Notes: generated by a model from the sequence alone, not told the origin. DNA of 64,000 nucleotides from JBDHWG01 sp039810085 (GCA_039810085.1 JBDHWG010000002.1:1-64000), one strand, 5' to 3'. Positions 27,501 to 34,890 are shown, numbered from the stretch's first letter. Made by a program: numbers and translations.

Positions 27501-27835
27501 CCCTGGAGCGGGTTGACATCACACAGCAGGACGCCGGCAAGACTGAGCCAAACGCACAAGATCTGACGCTGCACTTCACGGTACCGTCGTATATCCAGAC
27601 GAAGAAGGTCACCGTTGTGAGCCTGACACTGCGAGTCAGCCCCTTCTACGCCGGCCGTACTGTCAACCCGATGGTCGAGTTGCTGCAACCCAACAGCAAC
27701 CTATCCTGGGTGTCGCTGCCACTCGATGTGCCAGGTGGAGCCACAGCCATCACCGGCGTGACCCGCCTGTTCCTACCGCATATCAGTGTCGGGATGAGCC
27801 GCCCAACGCCATCCACGCCAAACGTGAATCCGTAG
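24572..27835 (+). CDS. Large secreted zinc metallopeptidase (M6/MA-like) with C-terminal adhesion-type domains
   Basis: A 1087-residue exported protein. Signal peptide about 1-35 (WACVLAGAFVLVTALALNL), a Gln/Pro/Lys-rich linker (about 40-75), then a peptidase domain with HExxH in IAHEFQHLINQ (about residues 287-297) and a downstream glutamate in WTNEGRSEYAEFL, the probable third zinc ligand, as in gluzincins and immune-inhibitor-A-like enzymes. A jelly-roll-like MAM/immune-inhibitor domain follows (VTYNLSAYAGKTILLAFRY, GWYLDNIKIGD). The last 250 residues contain DUF11-like repeats (VRLGNTAVFTYTLINTDD). The start is GTG 24572 directly behind AGGAGGTCAAT. The C-terminus TRLFLPHISVG resembles the tail of the neighbouring subtilase, perhaps a shared sorting feature. 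Confidence 0.85.
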   Translation: MDRKLRRLAWACVLAGAFVLVTALALNLATSALASNADPSSRTGQTTRAPQDQGPQGKKPGQGKPHQPNPNQPDAIAITDDIRNQKLPLSTESLSPLDKAAAKPEYNVGDTRRFVILDDYFGRYRLADFEVRLISDTVEVWVQKDLRFRNPDLTINPIHPEANLIKYVDQARINYLAAETARIIAKDVEYFGDYKSRTGAQAALPGQVGLPADYYTGPGKRVIVLVSNVRDANYYDPVNNPTRIVGFYSPTLNAFADRNIITIDSSRWNIWVGPPQYQFEATIAHEFQHLINQDYDNAEPSWTNEGRSEYAEFLMGYRPTPEDHRTTWSDYPENSLTLWGDQDNDPDQPGYEITADYQIAYWFQLYLAGRLQAAGIDTQNEQFLLDVSRVTTDPLPGAEAIDAMLQRVGAPFRFRQLWRDFRIDMLHGGTSDQTAWGNYISRHQGLSGVPIAPLDLGRLRRNLNFEGYDQPGVAADSTDYLEIGWSPAITSGTSVNFQGNNAPLPTDWHVIPAASTGITPTLASGNVLYSGHTDLTDNFLVFNVTVPITGNQTLAFDTLYNIENHWDFGFVQVTTDTVGAKGFVSLPISGTTSTTDPDAHPIIKANVPGFTGVSNSEDNPAWVHVTYNLSAYAGKTILLAFRYATDWGTGGTIDPPPDAGWYLDNIKIGDQALYTDEAAVPAGAKSIWQLRNIRGAFDVNFVTFPDKNGIGIGHVYTMTLDANAQGTFNFGSLLNDPGFNEAGERVIGLVSLEAPASESDLVSTPTTASSYRLTGLPPSVYTSRARAIGTSSDTNVGSPKVFPGDAFTMTVTVDDLGRAPDLSAAPTQAYVAVPVPPQTTFVPGTLHSTVAQGAMTYTTSLHRLDAALPDAPGVYWHGTVTRTADLAFQLRATQPISIGTVLTPTAHIANGPFSANPSQYFTDSLKVTVSSPFALSSATASPSVRLGNTAVFTYTLINTDDAPRDVDMRVHLPDGVTLERVDITQQDAGKTEPNAQDLTLHFTVPSYIQTKKVTVVSLTLRVSPFYAGRTVNPMVELLQPNSNLSWVSLPLDVPGGATAITGVTRLFLPHISVGMSRPTPSTPNVNP

Positions 27836-27866
27836 CCTCACTCGTAGCGCCAACTTCGGTTGACAA

Positions 27867-27913
27867 GAAGCCCCCGGGAGAGCTTAGCCGCTCCTCCGGG
27901 GGCTTTCTTTTTT
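27867..27913 (+). terminator. Rho-independent terminator after the metallopeptidase
   Basis: A GC-rich stem, gaagcccccgg with ccgggggcttt, followed by cttttttt. It is 32 nt after the stop codon. Confidence 0.9.
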
Positions 27914-27934
27914 ACGAGTGAACCTGTCGACCGC

Positions 27935-28435
27935 TTATGCAGGCGTGGTCTCGGTCTCTAGCTCAGCCAGCAGGCCACGCAGGTCCAATGGGCGCGTGAC
28001 CATGTGTATCTCGCCGTTGCGGCGCGGCCAGTCCTTCGGGTCGCGGTCACGGTAGATCTCGATGCCGTTGCCATCCGGGTCGCGGAAGTAGATCGCCTCG
28101 CTGACGCCGTGGTCCGACGCGCCGTCGATGCGCACCCCGTTCTCCAGGACGCGCTTGAACGTGCGCGCCAGCTCGCGGCGGTTGGGCAGCAGGATGGCGA
28201 GGTGGTAGAGGCCCGTCGTGCCGGGCGCGGGTGGCGGCCCGCCCTGGCTCTCCCACGTGTTCAGACCGATGTGGTGGTGGTAGCCGCCCGCCGAGAGGAA
28301 CGCGGCCTGGTTGCCGTAGTACTGCTGGAGCTCGAAGCCCAGGACATCGCGATAGAAGCGCACGGCGCGGTCGAGGTCGGACACTTTCAGATGCACGTGC
28401 CCAATGCGGGTGTCGGGATGAATGCTGTCAGCCAT
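27935..28435 (-). CDS. VOC-family (glyoxalase/extradiol dioxygenase-like) protein
   Basis: A 166-residue protein with two beta-alpha-beta-beta-beta modules. Probable metal ligands are the His in IGHVHLKVSDL, the His in GLYHLAIL and the Glu in GIEIYRDR. The CatE-like pattern (VLGFELQQYYG..AAFLSAGGYHHHIGLNTW) suggests a ring-cleaving dioxygenase homologue or a detoxification enzyme; the reaction is not assignable. It is the last gene of a three-gene operon, 15 nt after the GNAT gene. Confidence 0.88.
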   Translation of the reverse strand: MADSIHPDTRIGHVHLKVSDLDRAVRFYRDVLGFELQQYYGNQAAFLSAGGYHHHIGLNTWESQGGPPPAPGTTGLYHLAILLPNRRELARTFKRVLENGVRIDGASDHGVSEAIYFRDPDGNGIEIYRDRDPKDWPRRNGEIHMVTRPLDLRGLLAELETETTPA

Positions 28436-28450
28436 GATAAACTCTCCTCA

Positions 28451-28975
28451 CTACAGAAGCTTATAGAAGATAACTGTCGGGTCGAAGCTGCCGTCGGCGT
28501 TGCGGGCGTAGCCGGGGATGCTGCCGAGACGCGTGTAGTCCATCCGCTCGTAGAGCATCTCGGCCGCGTCGCCCTCCCGCGTGTCGAGGAAGAGGAGCGT
28601 CTTGCCCTCGGCGCGCGCCGCATCCTCGACCTGGGTCATGAGCGCCCGCGCGATTCCCTGGCGGCGGCAGGCCGAGTGAACCAGGAGCTTCTGGACCTCG
28701 GCGCGGTGCGCGCCGTTGGGCCGCGTCTCCAACCCTAGCGCGACCGTACCGACGATGCGACCATCGCGCCGTGCCGTGAGCAGCAGCCGCTCGCCTGCGG
28801 GCACCTGCTCGAGGGCCTTGACCCAGTAGCGCCACGCCTCATCGTAGGTCAGGGGCGGCAGGAAGCCGACAGACGCGCCGTTGTCGACGCTGTCCCGTAA
28901 CACGGCAATCAGCTCGTCAATGTCCGCCAGCCCTTGCTCGCGGCTTACGCGTTCGATGACAAGTGGCGCGTCCAT
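28451..28975 (-). CDS. GNAT-family N-acetyltransferase
   Basis: A 174-residue acetyltransferase. The acetyl-CoA-binding motif A is RRQGIARALM, preceded by the beta strand AEVQKLLVH, and followed by LLFLDTREGDAAEMLYERMDY. The frame is open upstream to 29485, but that stretch is the out-of-frame shadow of the flavin reductase gene. ATG 28975 lies 10 nt after that gene's stop. The acceptor substrate is unknown. Confidence 0.9.
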   Translation of the reverse strand: MDAPLVIERVSREQGLADIDELIAVLRDSVDNGASVGFLPPLTYDEAWRYWVKALEQVPAGERLLLTARRDGRIVGTVALGLETRPNGAHRAEVQKLLVHSACRRQGIARALMTQVEDAARAEGKTLLFLDTREGDAAEMLYERMDYTRLGSIPGYARNADGSFDPTVIFYKLL

Positions 28976-28985
28976 TGTCTTATTC

Positions 28986-29660
28986 TCACTCCGCGCGGTC
29001 AGTAGCGACGGTCGGCTGCTCGCCGAGGAACTCGTACCACTTGGCCTTGGCGCAGGGGTAGTGCTTGGCCGCCTCGACCAGATCCATGAACGCCACGATG
29101 CTCTGCTCGAAGCGGTCGGCGAGCTGCGGGTTGGCAATGCGCCCCTCGGCGTCGAACGCCTGGTGCGCCTGTGCCAGGGAGAACATCTCCGGGAAAACGC
29201 GCGCGCCCAGGTGCTCCAGGGGAACGCGCAGCGCCCACAGGCCGCGGTTGCCGCCGACCATCGACGGCGAGGCCGACAACAGCATACCGTGCCGGCCGCT
29301 AAACGGCTGCGGCTTGGCGCGCGATACCCAGTCGATGGCGTTCTTGAGGACGCCGGGCATCGAGGCATTGTATTCTGGCGAGGCGATGACAAAGGCATCA
29401 TTCGCCTCCAACCGCCTGCGGAACGCCTGCGTACCGGACGGCAGGCCCGCGCTGTTCTCCACGTCTTGGTCGAATGAGGGGGCATCGAAGTCGGCCATCG
29501 AGGCGAAATCGACGATCCCGCCGTGCCGCTCGATCACCTGCGCCGCGAGGCGGGCCAGGCGGACATTCAACGAATCGTCGCGCAGGGATGCGCCGAATAC
29601 AAGAAACCGCACCGTCTCACGCGATTGTACACCATTCGAATTATCGGGCCACGCTGACAT
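28986..29660 (-). CDS. NADPH-dependent FMN reductase
   Basis: A flavodoxin-fold reductase of 224 residues. The FMN phosphate loop is VFGASLRDDSLNVRLA, and SPEYNASMPGVLKNAIDWVSR is the second flavin-binding signature of the NADPH-FMN reductase family (SsuE/ChrR/azoreductase-like). Two ATGs follow GTGGAGGTT; I prefer the second (29660) because the first is only 2 nt from the GGAGG. It is the first gene of the operon flavin reductase-GNAT-VOC, which could serve detoxification of quinones, azo or aromatic compounds (inference). Confidence 0.9.
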   Translation of the reverse strand: MSAWPDNSNGVQSRETVRFLVFGASLRDDSLNVRLARLAAQVIERHGGIVDFASMADFDAPSFDQDVENSAGLPSGTQAFRRRLEANDAFVIASPEYNASMPGVLKNAIDWVSRAKPQPFSGRHGMLLSASPSMVGGNRGLWALRVPLEHLGARVFPEMFSLAQAHQAFDAEGRIANPQLADRFEQSIVAFMDLVEAAKHYPCAKAKWYEFLGEQPTVATDRAE

Positions 29661-29801
29661 CATAACCTCCACTGTGTTTAGCTCAGTTACAAGCAAATCG
29701 TGTTCCTTGTCTACGCACAGTGTAGGTCCTATGTATCCCGGCGGCTGTCCTCGCGAGTGTCCTTTGATACCTCCAACGTGAATCCAGGCGAACGTGGCGA
29801 C

Positions 29802-30398
29802 TTACTGTAATGAGTACGGCATTGGAAGCCGAAGGTATGAGCCATCCGAGAGGCGCTGGAACTTGTAGAAGATATGTCGCTGCTTGCGGTCTGAGATATA
29901 GATGAAGCCGTCTTTAGGGGTATGCCGTTCGAGGGGCGCGTCGAGCATGACGAGGATGCCAAACTCACTGCCGTCGGGTGCGACAATGCTCACCGTCTGG
30001 CCGTCAGGCGTCACCGTGAGGGTGCTGCCATTCGGAATGTCCTCGGCCAACGGCAGCAGCTTCTGCTCAATTTCAGCTTTGAAATCCGGCCACGCCAAGA
30101 AGTCGGCGCACCCGTTCTTCGACTCCTGCGCGCACATCCCCGGCCCGCGAGTCTTGTAGGCCGGATACCAGCGCACCAGTTCCGGCGTCGGGAGCAAGGA
30201 GCCTTTGCTCGGGCCAATGCGCGGCTGGGCCGCGACGCCGGTCAAGGCCATCACCGTAACCAGGAAGAGCAAGATCAGGGAGACCTGGGTCTCCCTTGAT
30301 CCCCAACTCAGCTTCGTACCCGTCGCCGCGCTCTCCTGGCCCGAAGCCTGCCCGTCCAGGACGGCCGCTGCCTGCACATGAGTCTCGCGCACTAACAT
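29802..30398 (-). CDS. Unknown protein with one membrane helix
   Basis: A 198-residue protein I do not recognise. About 38 hydrophilic residues precede a single helix (VSLILLFLVTVMALTGVA); the rest is a soluble domain with two cysteines (GPGMCAQ, NGCADF) and beta-rich segments (STLTVTPDGQTVSIVAPDG). The topology suggests a type II membrane-anchored domain outside the cytoplasm. ATG 30398 is preceded by GGAGAG. The frame is open upstream to 30848 only as an antisense-like shadow of the next gene. It is flanked by 136-137-nt gaps, so probably monocistronic. Confidence 0.7.
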   Translation of the reverse strand: MLVRETHVQAAAVLDGQASGQESAATGTKLSWGSRETQVSLILLFLVTVMALTGVAAQPRIGPSKGSLLPTPELVRWYPAYKTRGPGMCAQESKNGCADFLAWPDFKAEIEQKLLPLAEDIPNGSTLTVTPDGQTVSIVAPDGSEFGILVMLDAPLERHTPKDGFIYISDRKQRHIFYKFQRLSDGSYLRLPMPYSLQ

Positions 30399-30534
30399 CC
30401 AACTCTCCACTGCGAAAACTATGCGATATAATGACCTAACGGTATCTTCAAGTGACGTGAAGATTATAGTTATCGAGGCAGAATAGGAGAAACACACTGG
30501 GCGCGGGAAGCCAGGCGGAGCGAAGCATGACGAC

Positions 30535-31536
30535 CTAGACTCGTGCTCCGCCCAGGTCCACCGCTGTCCCGACGTTGGTGGCGAGGGCCTTGAGGTAGAT
30601 GTGATAGCCAGCCGCCAGGTCCTCGACGGCCAGGCCGAGCGACTTGAACAGGGTGATGTCCGAGGGACGCTGGCGCCCCTCGACACGCCCGATGAGCAGG
30701 TCGCCCAATTCGCCCTGGATGTGGCTGTCGTCCACCGCCCCCTCGCGCTTCGGAAACAGGAAGTCACCCGCTTCATGGAGCGCCGACTCGCGGCGGTCCA
30801 CGTACATCCGCGACCGGGCAACGGCCTGGGTATCCAGCTCACGGGCAAAGGGAACGCTCGACCCGACGGCGTTGACGTGGGCGCCTTCCGCGATCCACTC
30901 GCCCTTCAGCACCGGCGCCGTCGCCGAGGTCACGGTGCAGATGAGGTCGGCCCCGTCTACGGCGCCCTGCGCCGTCTCCACCACCTCGATCTCGACGGTG
31001 TGGCGCTCACTCTCCCGCGCGGCGAACTCCCGCGCATTCTCCTCGGTGCGGCTCCAGACGCGGATGCGGCGGATGGGCCGGACGTTCAACATCGCGGCCA
31101 GGTGCGTCTGGGCCTGGACGCCGGAGCCGAGGATCGCCAGGTCGCCCGCATCCTCCCGCGCCAGGGCGCGCGTCGCCACGCCGGTGACGGCTGCCGTCCG
31201 AATAGCGGTGATGGCCGAGGCGTCGATAATCGCCAGGGGCCGCCCGTGGTTCGTCTCGAACAGCATGACCGCGCCCTGGTGTGAGTCGTACGGCGTGTCG
31301 CGGTTGCCGGGGAAGACGCTCACGACTTTCAGCCCCATGATGGACGGCTCGCCGCCAAGGTAGGCCGGCATCATGCCCAGCGCGCCGATGCGGTCGGGCA
31401 GCCACATCACGGGACGTAGCGGTAGGATCGCGTCGCCCCGCGCCAACGTTTGCAGCGCGTCAGCCATGACCTCGATGGCGTCCGACATGGGGAGAAGCGC
31501 AGCCACCTCCATCCCGTTGATGACCAGAACGTTCAT
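30535..31536 (-). CDS. Ornithine cyclodeaminase/mu-crystallin family NAD(P)-dependent enzyme
   Basis: A 333-residue enzyme of the OCD/mu-crystallin/ketimine reductase family. The substrate domain has RPVMWLPDR and GLKVVSVFPGNR; the Rossmann domain has AILGSGVQAQTHLAAM with the GxGxxA loop, and DLICTVTSATAPVL and HVNAVGSSVPFARELD complete the signature. Specificity (ornithine, alanine/ketimine, lysine) cannot be assigned. ATG 31536 is preceded by AAAGGA. Confidence 0.9.
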   Translation of the reverse strand: MNVLVINGMEVAALLPMSDAIEVMADALQTLARGDAILPLRPVMWLPDRIGALGMMPAYLGGEPSIMGLKVVSVFPGNRDTPYDSHQGAVMLFETNHGRPLAIIDASAITAIRTAAVTGVATRALAREDAGDLAILGSGVQAQTHLAAMLNVRPIRRIRVWSRTEENAREFAARESERHTVEIEVVETAQGAVDGADLICTVTSATAPVLKGEWIAEGAHVNAVGSSVPFARELDTQAVARSRMYVDRRESALHEAGDFLFPKREGAVDDSHIQGELGDLLIGRVEGRQRPSDITLFKSLGLAVEDLAAGYHIYLKALATNVGTAVDLGGARV

Positions 31537-31562
31537 CGGCGCGGTCCTTTCGGTAAATGAGA

Positions 31563-31594
31563 GGGCCTGACAGGCTTCACAACCTGTCAGGCCC
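31563..31594 (-). terminator. Hairpin terminator after glnA
   Basis: A perfect 12-bp stem, gggcctgacagg (31563-31574) and cctgtcaggccc (31583-31594), with an 8-nt loop, 13 nt past the glnA stop. The U-tract on the minus strand is interrupted (CTCATTT), so efficiency is uncertain. Confidence 0.65.
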
Positions 31595-31607
31595 TTTGAA
31601 ACCCACG

Positions 31608-32948
31608 CTACAGAATCTCCAGGTAGTGGTCGACCTCCCATTGGCTGACCTGGGTGCGGTACTCGTCCCACTCCTCTGTCTTCGCCCGAAGGAAAGCCTC
31701 GTAGGCGTGGCCGCCAAGGGCCTGCTGGATCAGTTCGTCCTTCGATAGCTCATCCAGCGCCTCCTTCAAGGAGCCGGGCAGCGTGGCAACACCGCGCTCT
31801 TGCAGCTCATCGGCATCCCAGTGGAACACGTCCTCCTCCACCGGCGGCGGGGGCTGTAGGTTCTGGTTGATGCCGTCCAGTCCGGCGTGGAGCATGGCGG
31901 CGAAGGCGAGGTACGGGTTGCAGCTGGGATCGGGGCAGCGCAGCTCGAGCCGGGTGCTCTGCTCGCGGCCCGGCGAGTAGCGCGGGATGCGGATCAGGGC
32001 CGAGCGATTGATCTGCGCCCAACACACGTAGACCGGCGCCTCGTAGCCGGGCACGAGCCGCTTGTACGAGTTGACCGTCGGCGCAACGAGAGCGGCCAGG
32101 GCGCGGGCGTGCTTCATCTGCCCCGCCATGAACGAGTAGGCCATCGGCGACAGCTTGTAAGGGTCATCGGCGCGGTAGAAGAGATTCTGGCCGTCGCGGA
32201 ACAAACTCTGGTGCGTGTGCATGCCGCTGCCCGCGATGCCATAGATGGGCTTGGGCATGAATGTCGCGTACAGACCGTGGCGCTGCGCGATGGCCTTGAC
32301 AGTGTACTTGAACGTCAGGGCATTGTCGGCGGATGTCAGGGCATCGGCGTAGCGGAAGTCGATTTCGTGCTGACCCGGGCCGACTTCGTGGTGGATCATC
32401 TCCACCTCCAGCCCCATCTCCTCCAGCGCGCGCGTGATGTCCTGGCGCACGAGGCCCGCCTCATCGCGTGGCGAGAAGTCGAAGTAGCCGCCGACATCGT
32501 GGGGCGCAGGACGAATGCGCCCATTCTCCGGCGTGAACAGGTAGAACTCTAGCTCGACCCCGGTGTTGTACGTTATCCCTTGTTGGGCCGCCACCTCGAC
32601 GGCGCGACGCAGAATCCGCCGCGGGTCGCCCTCGAACGGGTCACCATTGGGGGTAAAGATGTCACACAGTAGGCGGGCCACCTTGCCCGACTGCGCGCCC
32701 CAGGGAAGGACGCGGTAGGTGGCGGCGTCCGGCACCAGGAACATGTCGGATTCCTGGATGCGGGTAAACCCCTCGATGGATGAGCCGTCGAACCAGATAC
32801 CCCGGTCGAAAGCCTCTACCAAACGCTCGACGGGCAGGGTCACACTCTTGATGATGCCCACCACGTCAATGAACTGGAGATTGACGAACTGCACACCCTC
32901 GGTCTTGGCGCGCGCCAAGACATCTTGTTGTTCAGGCGTCAGGGCCAT
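31608..32948 (-). CDS. glnA: Type I glutamine synthetase
   Basis: Cytoplasmic enzyme making glutamine from glutamate, ammonia and ATP. At 446 residues it matches GSI-alpha. Visible signatures: FDGSSIEGF, TGVELEFYLF (metal-site glutamate), GPGQHEIDFRY, GSGMHTHQSLF (active-site His), and NSYKRLVPGYEAP with RIPRY. The NLYDLP adenylylation site of GSI-beta is absent (C-terminal region reads GVATLPGSLKEALDEL), so control is probably by feedback or a repressor rather than GlnE. ATG 32948 has GGAGGAAACACAAT upstream. Its promoter is directly downstream of the selenoprotein terminator; a 6-bp hairpin (32976-32991) lies in the leader. Confidence 0.97.
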   Translation of the reverse strand: MALTPEQQDVLARAKTEGVQFVNLQFIDVVGIIKSVTLPVERLVEAFDRGIWFDGSSIEGFTRIQESDMFLVPDAATYRVLPWGAQSGKVARLLCDIFTPNGDPFEGDPRRILRRAVEVAAQQGITYNTGVELEFYLFTPENGRIRPAPHDVGGYFDFSPRDEAGLVRQDITRALEEMGLEVEMIHHEVGPGQHEIDFRYADALTSADNALTFKYTVKAIAQRHGLYATFMPKPIYGIAGSGMHTHQSLFRDGQNLFYRADDPYKLSPMAYSFMAGQMKHARALAALVAPTVNSYKRLVPGYEAPVYVCWAQINRSALIRIPRYSPGREQSTRLELRCPDPSCNPYLAFAAMLHAGLDGINQNLQPPPPVEEDVFHWDADELQERGVATLPGSLKEALDELSKDELIQQALGGHAYEAFLRAKTEEWDEYRTQVSQWEVDHYLEIL

Positions 32949-33014
32949 ATTGTGTTTCCTCCATGCATAAGAATAGCCGCCCTGAGGCGGCCATTGCCCT
33001 GGTGGTATGCTGCG

Positions 33015-33043
33015 ATTGTACCCGAAGTCGGAACCAATGTCAA
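33015..33043 (-). promoter_or_regulatory. glnA: Sigma70 promoter of glnA
   Basis: On the minus strand: TTGACA (33043-33038), 17-nt spacer, TACAAT (33020-33015). Predicted transcript start is near 33008, leader about 60 nt. The -35 box shares its T residues with the U-tract of the upstream terminator. Confidence 0.85.
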
Positions 33044-33090
33044 AAAAGGTAATCGGGGGTGCGCTCCGCGAGAGGAGCACGCCCCCGATT
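33042..33090 (-). terminator. Rho-independent terminator of the rhodanese gene
   Basis: A 16-bp stem: aatcgggggtgcgctc (33051-33066) against gagcacgcccccgatt (33075-33090), with two mismatched or wobble positions, then ACC and six T on the minus strand. It starts 21 nt beyond the TAG at 33112, not beyond the in-frame TGA at 33235, so the transcript unit includes the whole rhodanese frame. Confidence 0.85.
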
Positions 33091-33111
33091 CTGTGACGTT
33101 CTACCAAGCTG

Positions 33112-33681
33112 CTACTGCTGCGTCGGCAAGCCGGCCGTCTTCCAGGCTGCCCAGCCCCCCGTCAACGCATGGACGTTCTTGTACCCCTTGTTGATCAAAA
33201 TGTCTGCCTCACGGGCAGATTCTTGTTCGTTCGGTCAGGCACAATAGACGATAAGCGCCTTGTCCTGCGGCAGGCGGCTCAGATACTTATCCACGTCGGC
33301 GACTGGCACGCTGATCGCGCCCTTGACATGCCCTTGCGTGTACTCCTGAGCAGTGCGCGCGTCTACGAAGAGAACGTTCGGGTCGGTCATCTTCTGCTTA
33401 GCTTCATCGAGTGAGATACGCGGCACGTGCGCTAGCTGCGCGTTTGCCGCCGCAATCGCCGTGGGGTCGTACTGCGGCGTGAGGACAATCTGCGGCGCTG
33501 CAGGGTTCTGAGCTGCTGGGTTCTGGGCCGCTGGATTCTGGGCGGGCGCGGCCGCTTGCGTCGTGGTACTGGTGGGTGAGACGGCTTTGCCGAGGACAAA
33601 GCCAAGCCCAAGCACCGCCAGGACGGCCACCACGCCAAGGATGCCGTATAAGACCCGGCGATCCATTCGAATCGTGATCAT
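33112..33681 (-). CDS. Membrane-anchored rhodanese, probable selenoprotein (Sec at in-frame TGA 33235-33237)
   Basis: Read through the TGA, the gene encodes 189 residues. One N-terminal helix (YGILGVVAVLAVLGLGFVLG) anchors it, a linker with repeated AAQNP units follows, then a rhodanese domain: ISLDEAKQKM, VLFVDARTAQEYTQGHVKGA, the active-site strand ALIVYCA, then TGA, then PNEQESAREADILINKG, VHALTGGWAAW and a TAG at 33112. The downstream part is exactly the missing rhodanese C-terminus, in the same frame. Homologues of this subgroup carry YCxCPxE; here TGA replaces the second Cys, giving Cys147-Ala-Sec149. A SECIS-like hairpin follows. ATG 33681 has AAGGAG. Alternative: a nonsense mutation or sequencing error at a Cys codon. 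Confidence 0.8.
33203..33219 (-). promoter_or_regulatory. Candidate bacterial SECIS element
   Basis: On the mRNA strand, after the TGA and 15 further nucleotides, TCTGCC pairs perfectly with GGCAGA around loop CGTGA. The loop begins 22 nt after the TGA and has G as its second base. The known bacterial SECIS pattern is a short stem 16-37 nt after UGA with a G in the first two loop bases, which this fits. Flanking AA/TT can extend the stem across a two-base bulge. The element is inside coding sequence, as required in bacteria. Confidence 0.7.
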
Positions 33682-33801
33682 TCACTTCTCCTTCCATGCG
33701 ACGCCGGCATGCTCCGACTGCCGCGAAATTGCTATCCAACTATAGCCCAATCGCGTGAAAACGCTAGTTTTCGCGCACGACGCGCGTTGCGCTTCCCATC
33801 C

Positions 33802-34758
33802 CTAGACGCCGATACCGAGCAGGGGATCGCCATTGTTCATGGCGAGCGTGCTAACCAGGAAAAGCACTGTTCCCGACACCGGCGACTTGGCAACCTCCAC
33901 CACGTTGCCCAGAAAATCCTCGATGTGCCCCACCTGCTGGCCTTCCGTCACGGCATCGCCGATGTTCACTGCTGGATACCACAGGCCGTTGTGGGACGCG
34001 CGCAGCCACACAAACTCGTTGAGAACCCGTGTCGGCCCCGGCGCAGGCGGCGCAGACGTTCGCATCAGGCCCAAGTGCGCCAGGGTCCGCAGCAAGCCCG
34101 CATACATTTGCTCGCGGTCCGCCTCTGTCCACAACCCCTGTCCGCCGACTTCGGCGAGGAGGGCCGGGATTCCCGCCTCAGCCGCGGCAGAGGTCGTCGA
34201 GCCACCGACAACACTCACAACGATGTTGGGCAGGCCGAACGCCTCGGCCAGCGCCATCGAGCGCTCGTAGACATCGTCGTTGTCGGTGCGACGCAGGATA
34301 CTGAAAGGCGCCAGCGCCTCGTTGAGATCGCCGCCGTGCAGGTCGATGTAGGTGTCGGCGCGGCGGATGAGGTTCTGGAAGATCCAGGCGGCGAGTTGCT
34401 GGGCGAAGGAGCCGTTGGGATCGCCGGGGAACTGGCGGTTGAGGTTCTTGTCGTCAGGCGGCGCGATGTAGATGGCGCGCTTGGCGAACGAGGTCATGCT
34501 CACGATGGGGGCGATGACGAGCTGGCCGTAGAGCTGCGCCGGGTCGATTTCCCGCGCCAGGCGGTACGTCGTGGCGATGGCGACGTACTCAGCCGCGTGG
34601 ACGCCTGACGTAACGACTACCGTCGGCCCCGAATGAGCGCCATTGAATACGAACAGAGGCATCTTCGTCGCCACACCCGCCAGCGTCAGGTCCAGCACTG
34701 TCTTTCCGACGTCGCCCGGCGCGACACGCAATCCCAGAATCTCGAGCGTTTCCTTCAT
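33802..34758 (-). CDS. Succinylglutamate desuccinylase/aspartoacylase family (M14-type) zinc hydrolase
   Basis: A 318-residue amidohydrolase-type carboxypeptidase-fold protein. Zinc ligands are expected in SGVHAAEY (His, Glu) and DLHGGD (His); NLNRQFPG is the substrate-binding Arg motif. The C-terminal quarter (GDAVTEGQQVGHIEDFLG, VVEVAKSPVSGTVLF) is a barrel-sandwich-like domain common in AstE/AspA-like proteins. Deacylation of an N-acyl amino acid is the likely reaction; the substrate is unknown. ATG 34758 has AGGAGAGG. The frame is open to 35145 only as a shadow of the divergent gene. Confidence 0.88.
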   Translation of the reverse strand: MKETLEILGLRVAPGDVGKTVLDLTLAGVATKMPLFVFNGAHSGPTVVVTSGVHAAEYVAIATTYRLAREIDPAQLYGQLVIAPIVSMTSFAKRAIYIAPPDDKNLNRQFPGDPNGSFAQQLAAWIFQNLIRRADTYIDLHGGDLNEALAPFSILRRTDNDDVYERSMALAEAFGLPNIVVSVVGGSTTSAAAEAGIPALLAEVGGQGLWTEADREQMYAGLLRTLAHLGLMRTSAPPAPGPTRVLNEFVWLRASHNGLWYPAVNIGDAVTEGQQVGHIEDFLGNVVEVAKSPVSGTVLFLVSTLAMNNGDPLLGIGV

Positions 34759-34862
34759 CGCACAGTCCTCTCCTGGTTCGATGCAATTGTCATGTAGAGC
34801 CACATCTGCCGACTTCACAAGTGATGTAACGCAATACCCCGCATTGGGATACGGCCCAAACA

Positions 34863-34890
34863 TTGACCTGCTCGGTTCCCCCACTATAAT
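34863..34890 (+). promoter_or_regulatory. Sigma70 promoter of the polytopic glycosyltransferase-like gene
   Basis: TTGACC (34863-34868), 16-nt spacer, TATAAT (34885-34890). The start codon at 34941 leaves a leader of about 44 nt. Confidence 0.85.

Noticed and set aside
26459..27688. 409-codon minus-strand frame inside the metallopeptidase gene
   Set aside because: Mirror frame; the plus strand has a signal peptide, HExxH and a terminator.
30495..30534. Possible remnant of a palindromic repeat (ggcggagcgaagcatgacga)
   Set aside because: Only one arm-like half is visible; too short to support.
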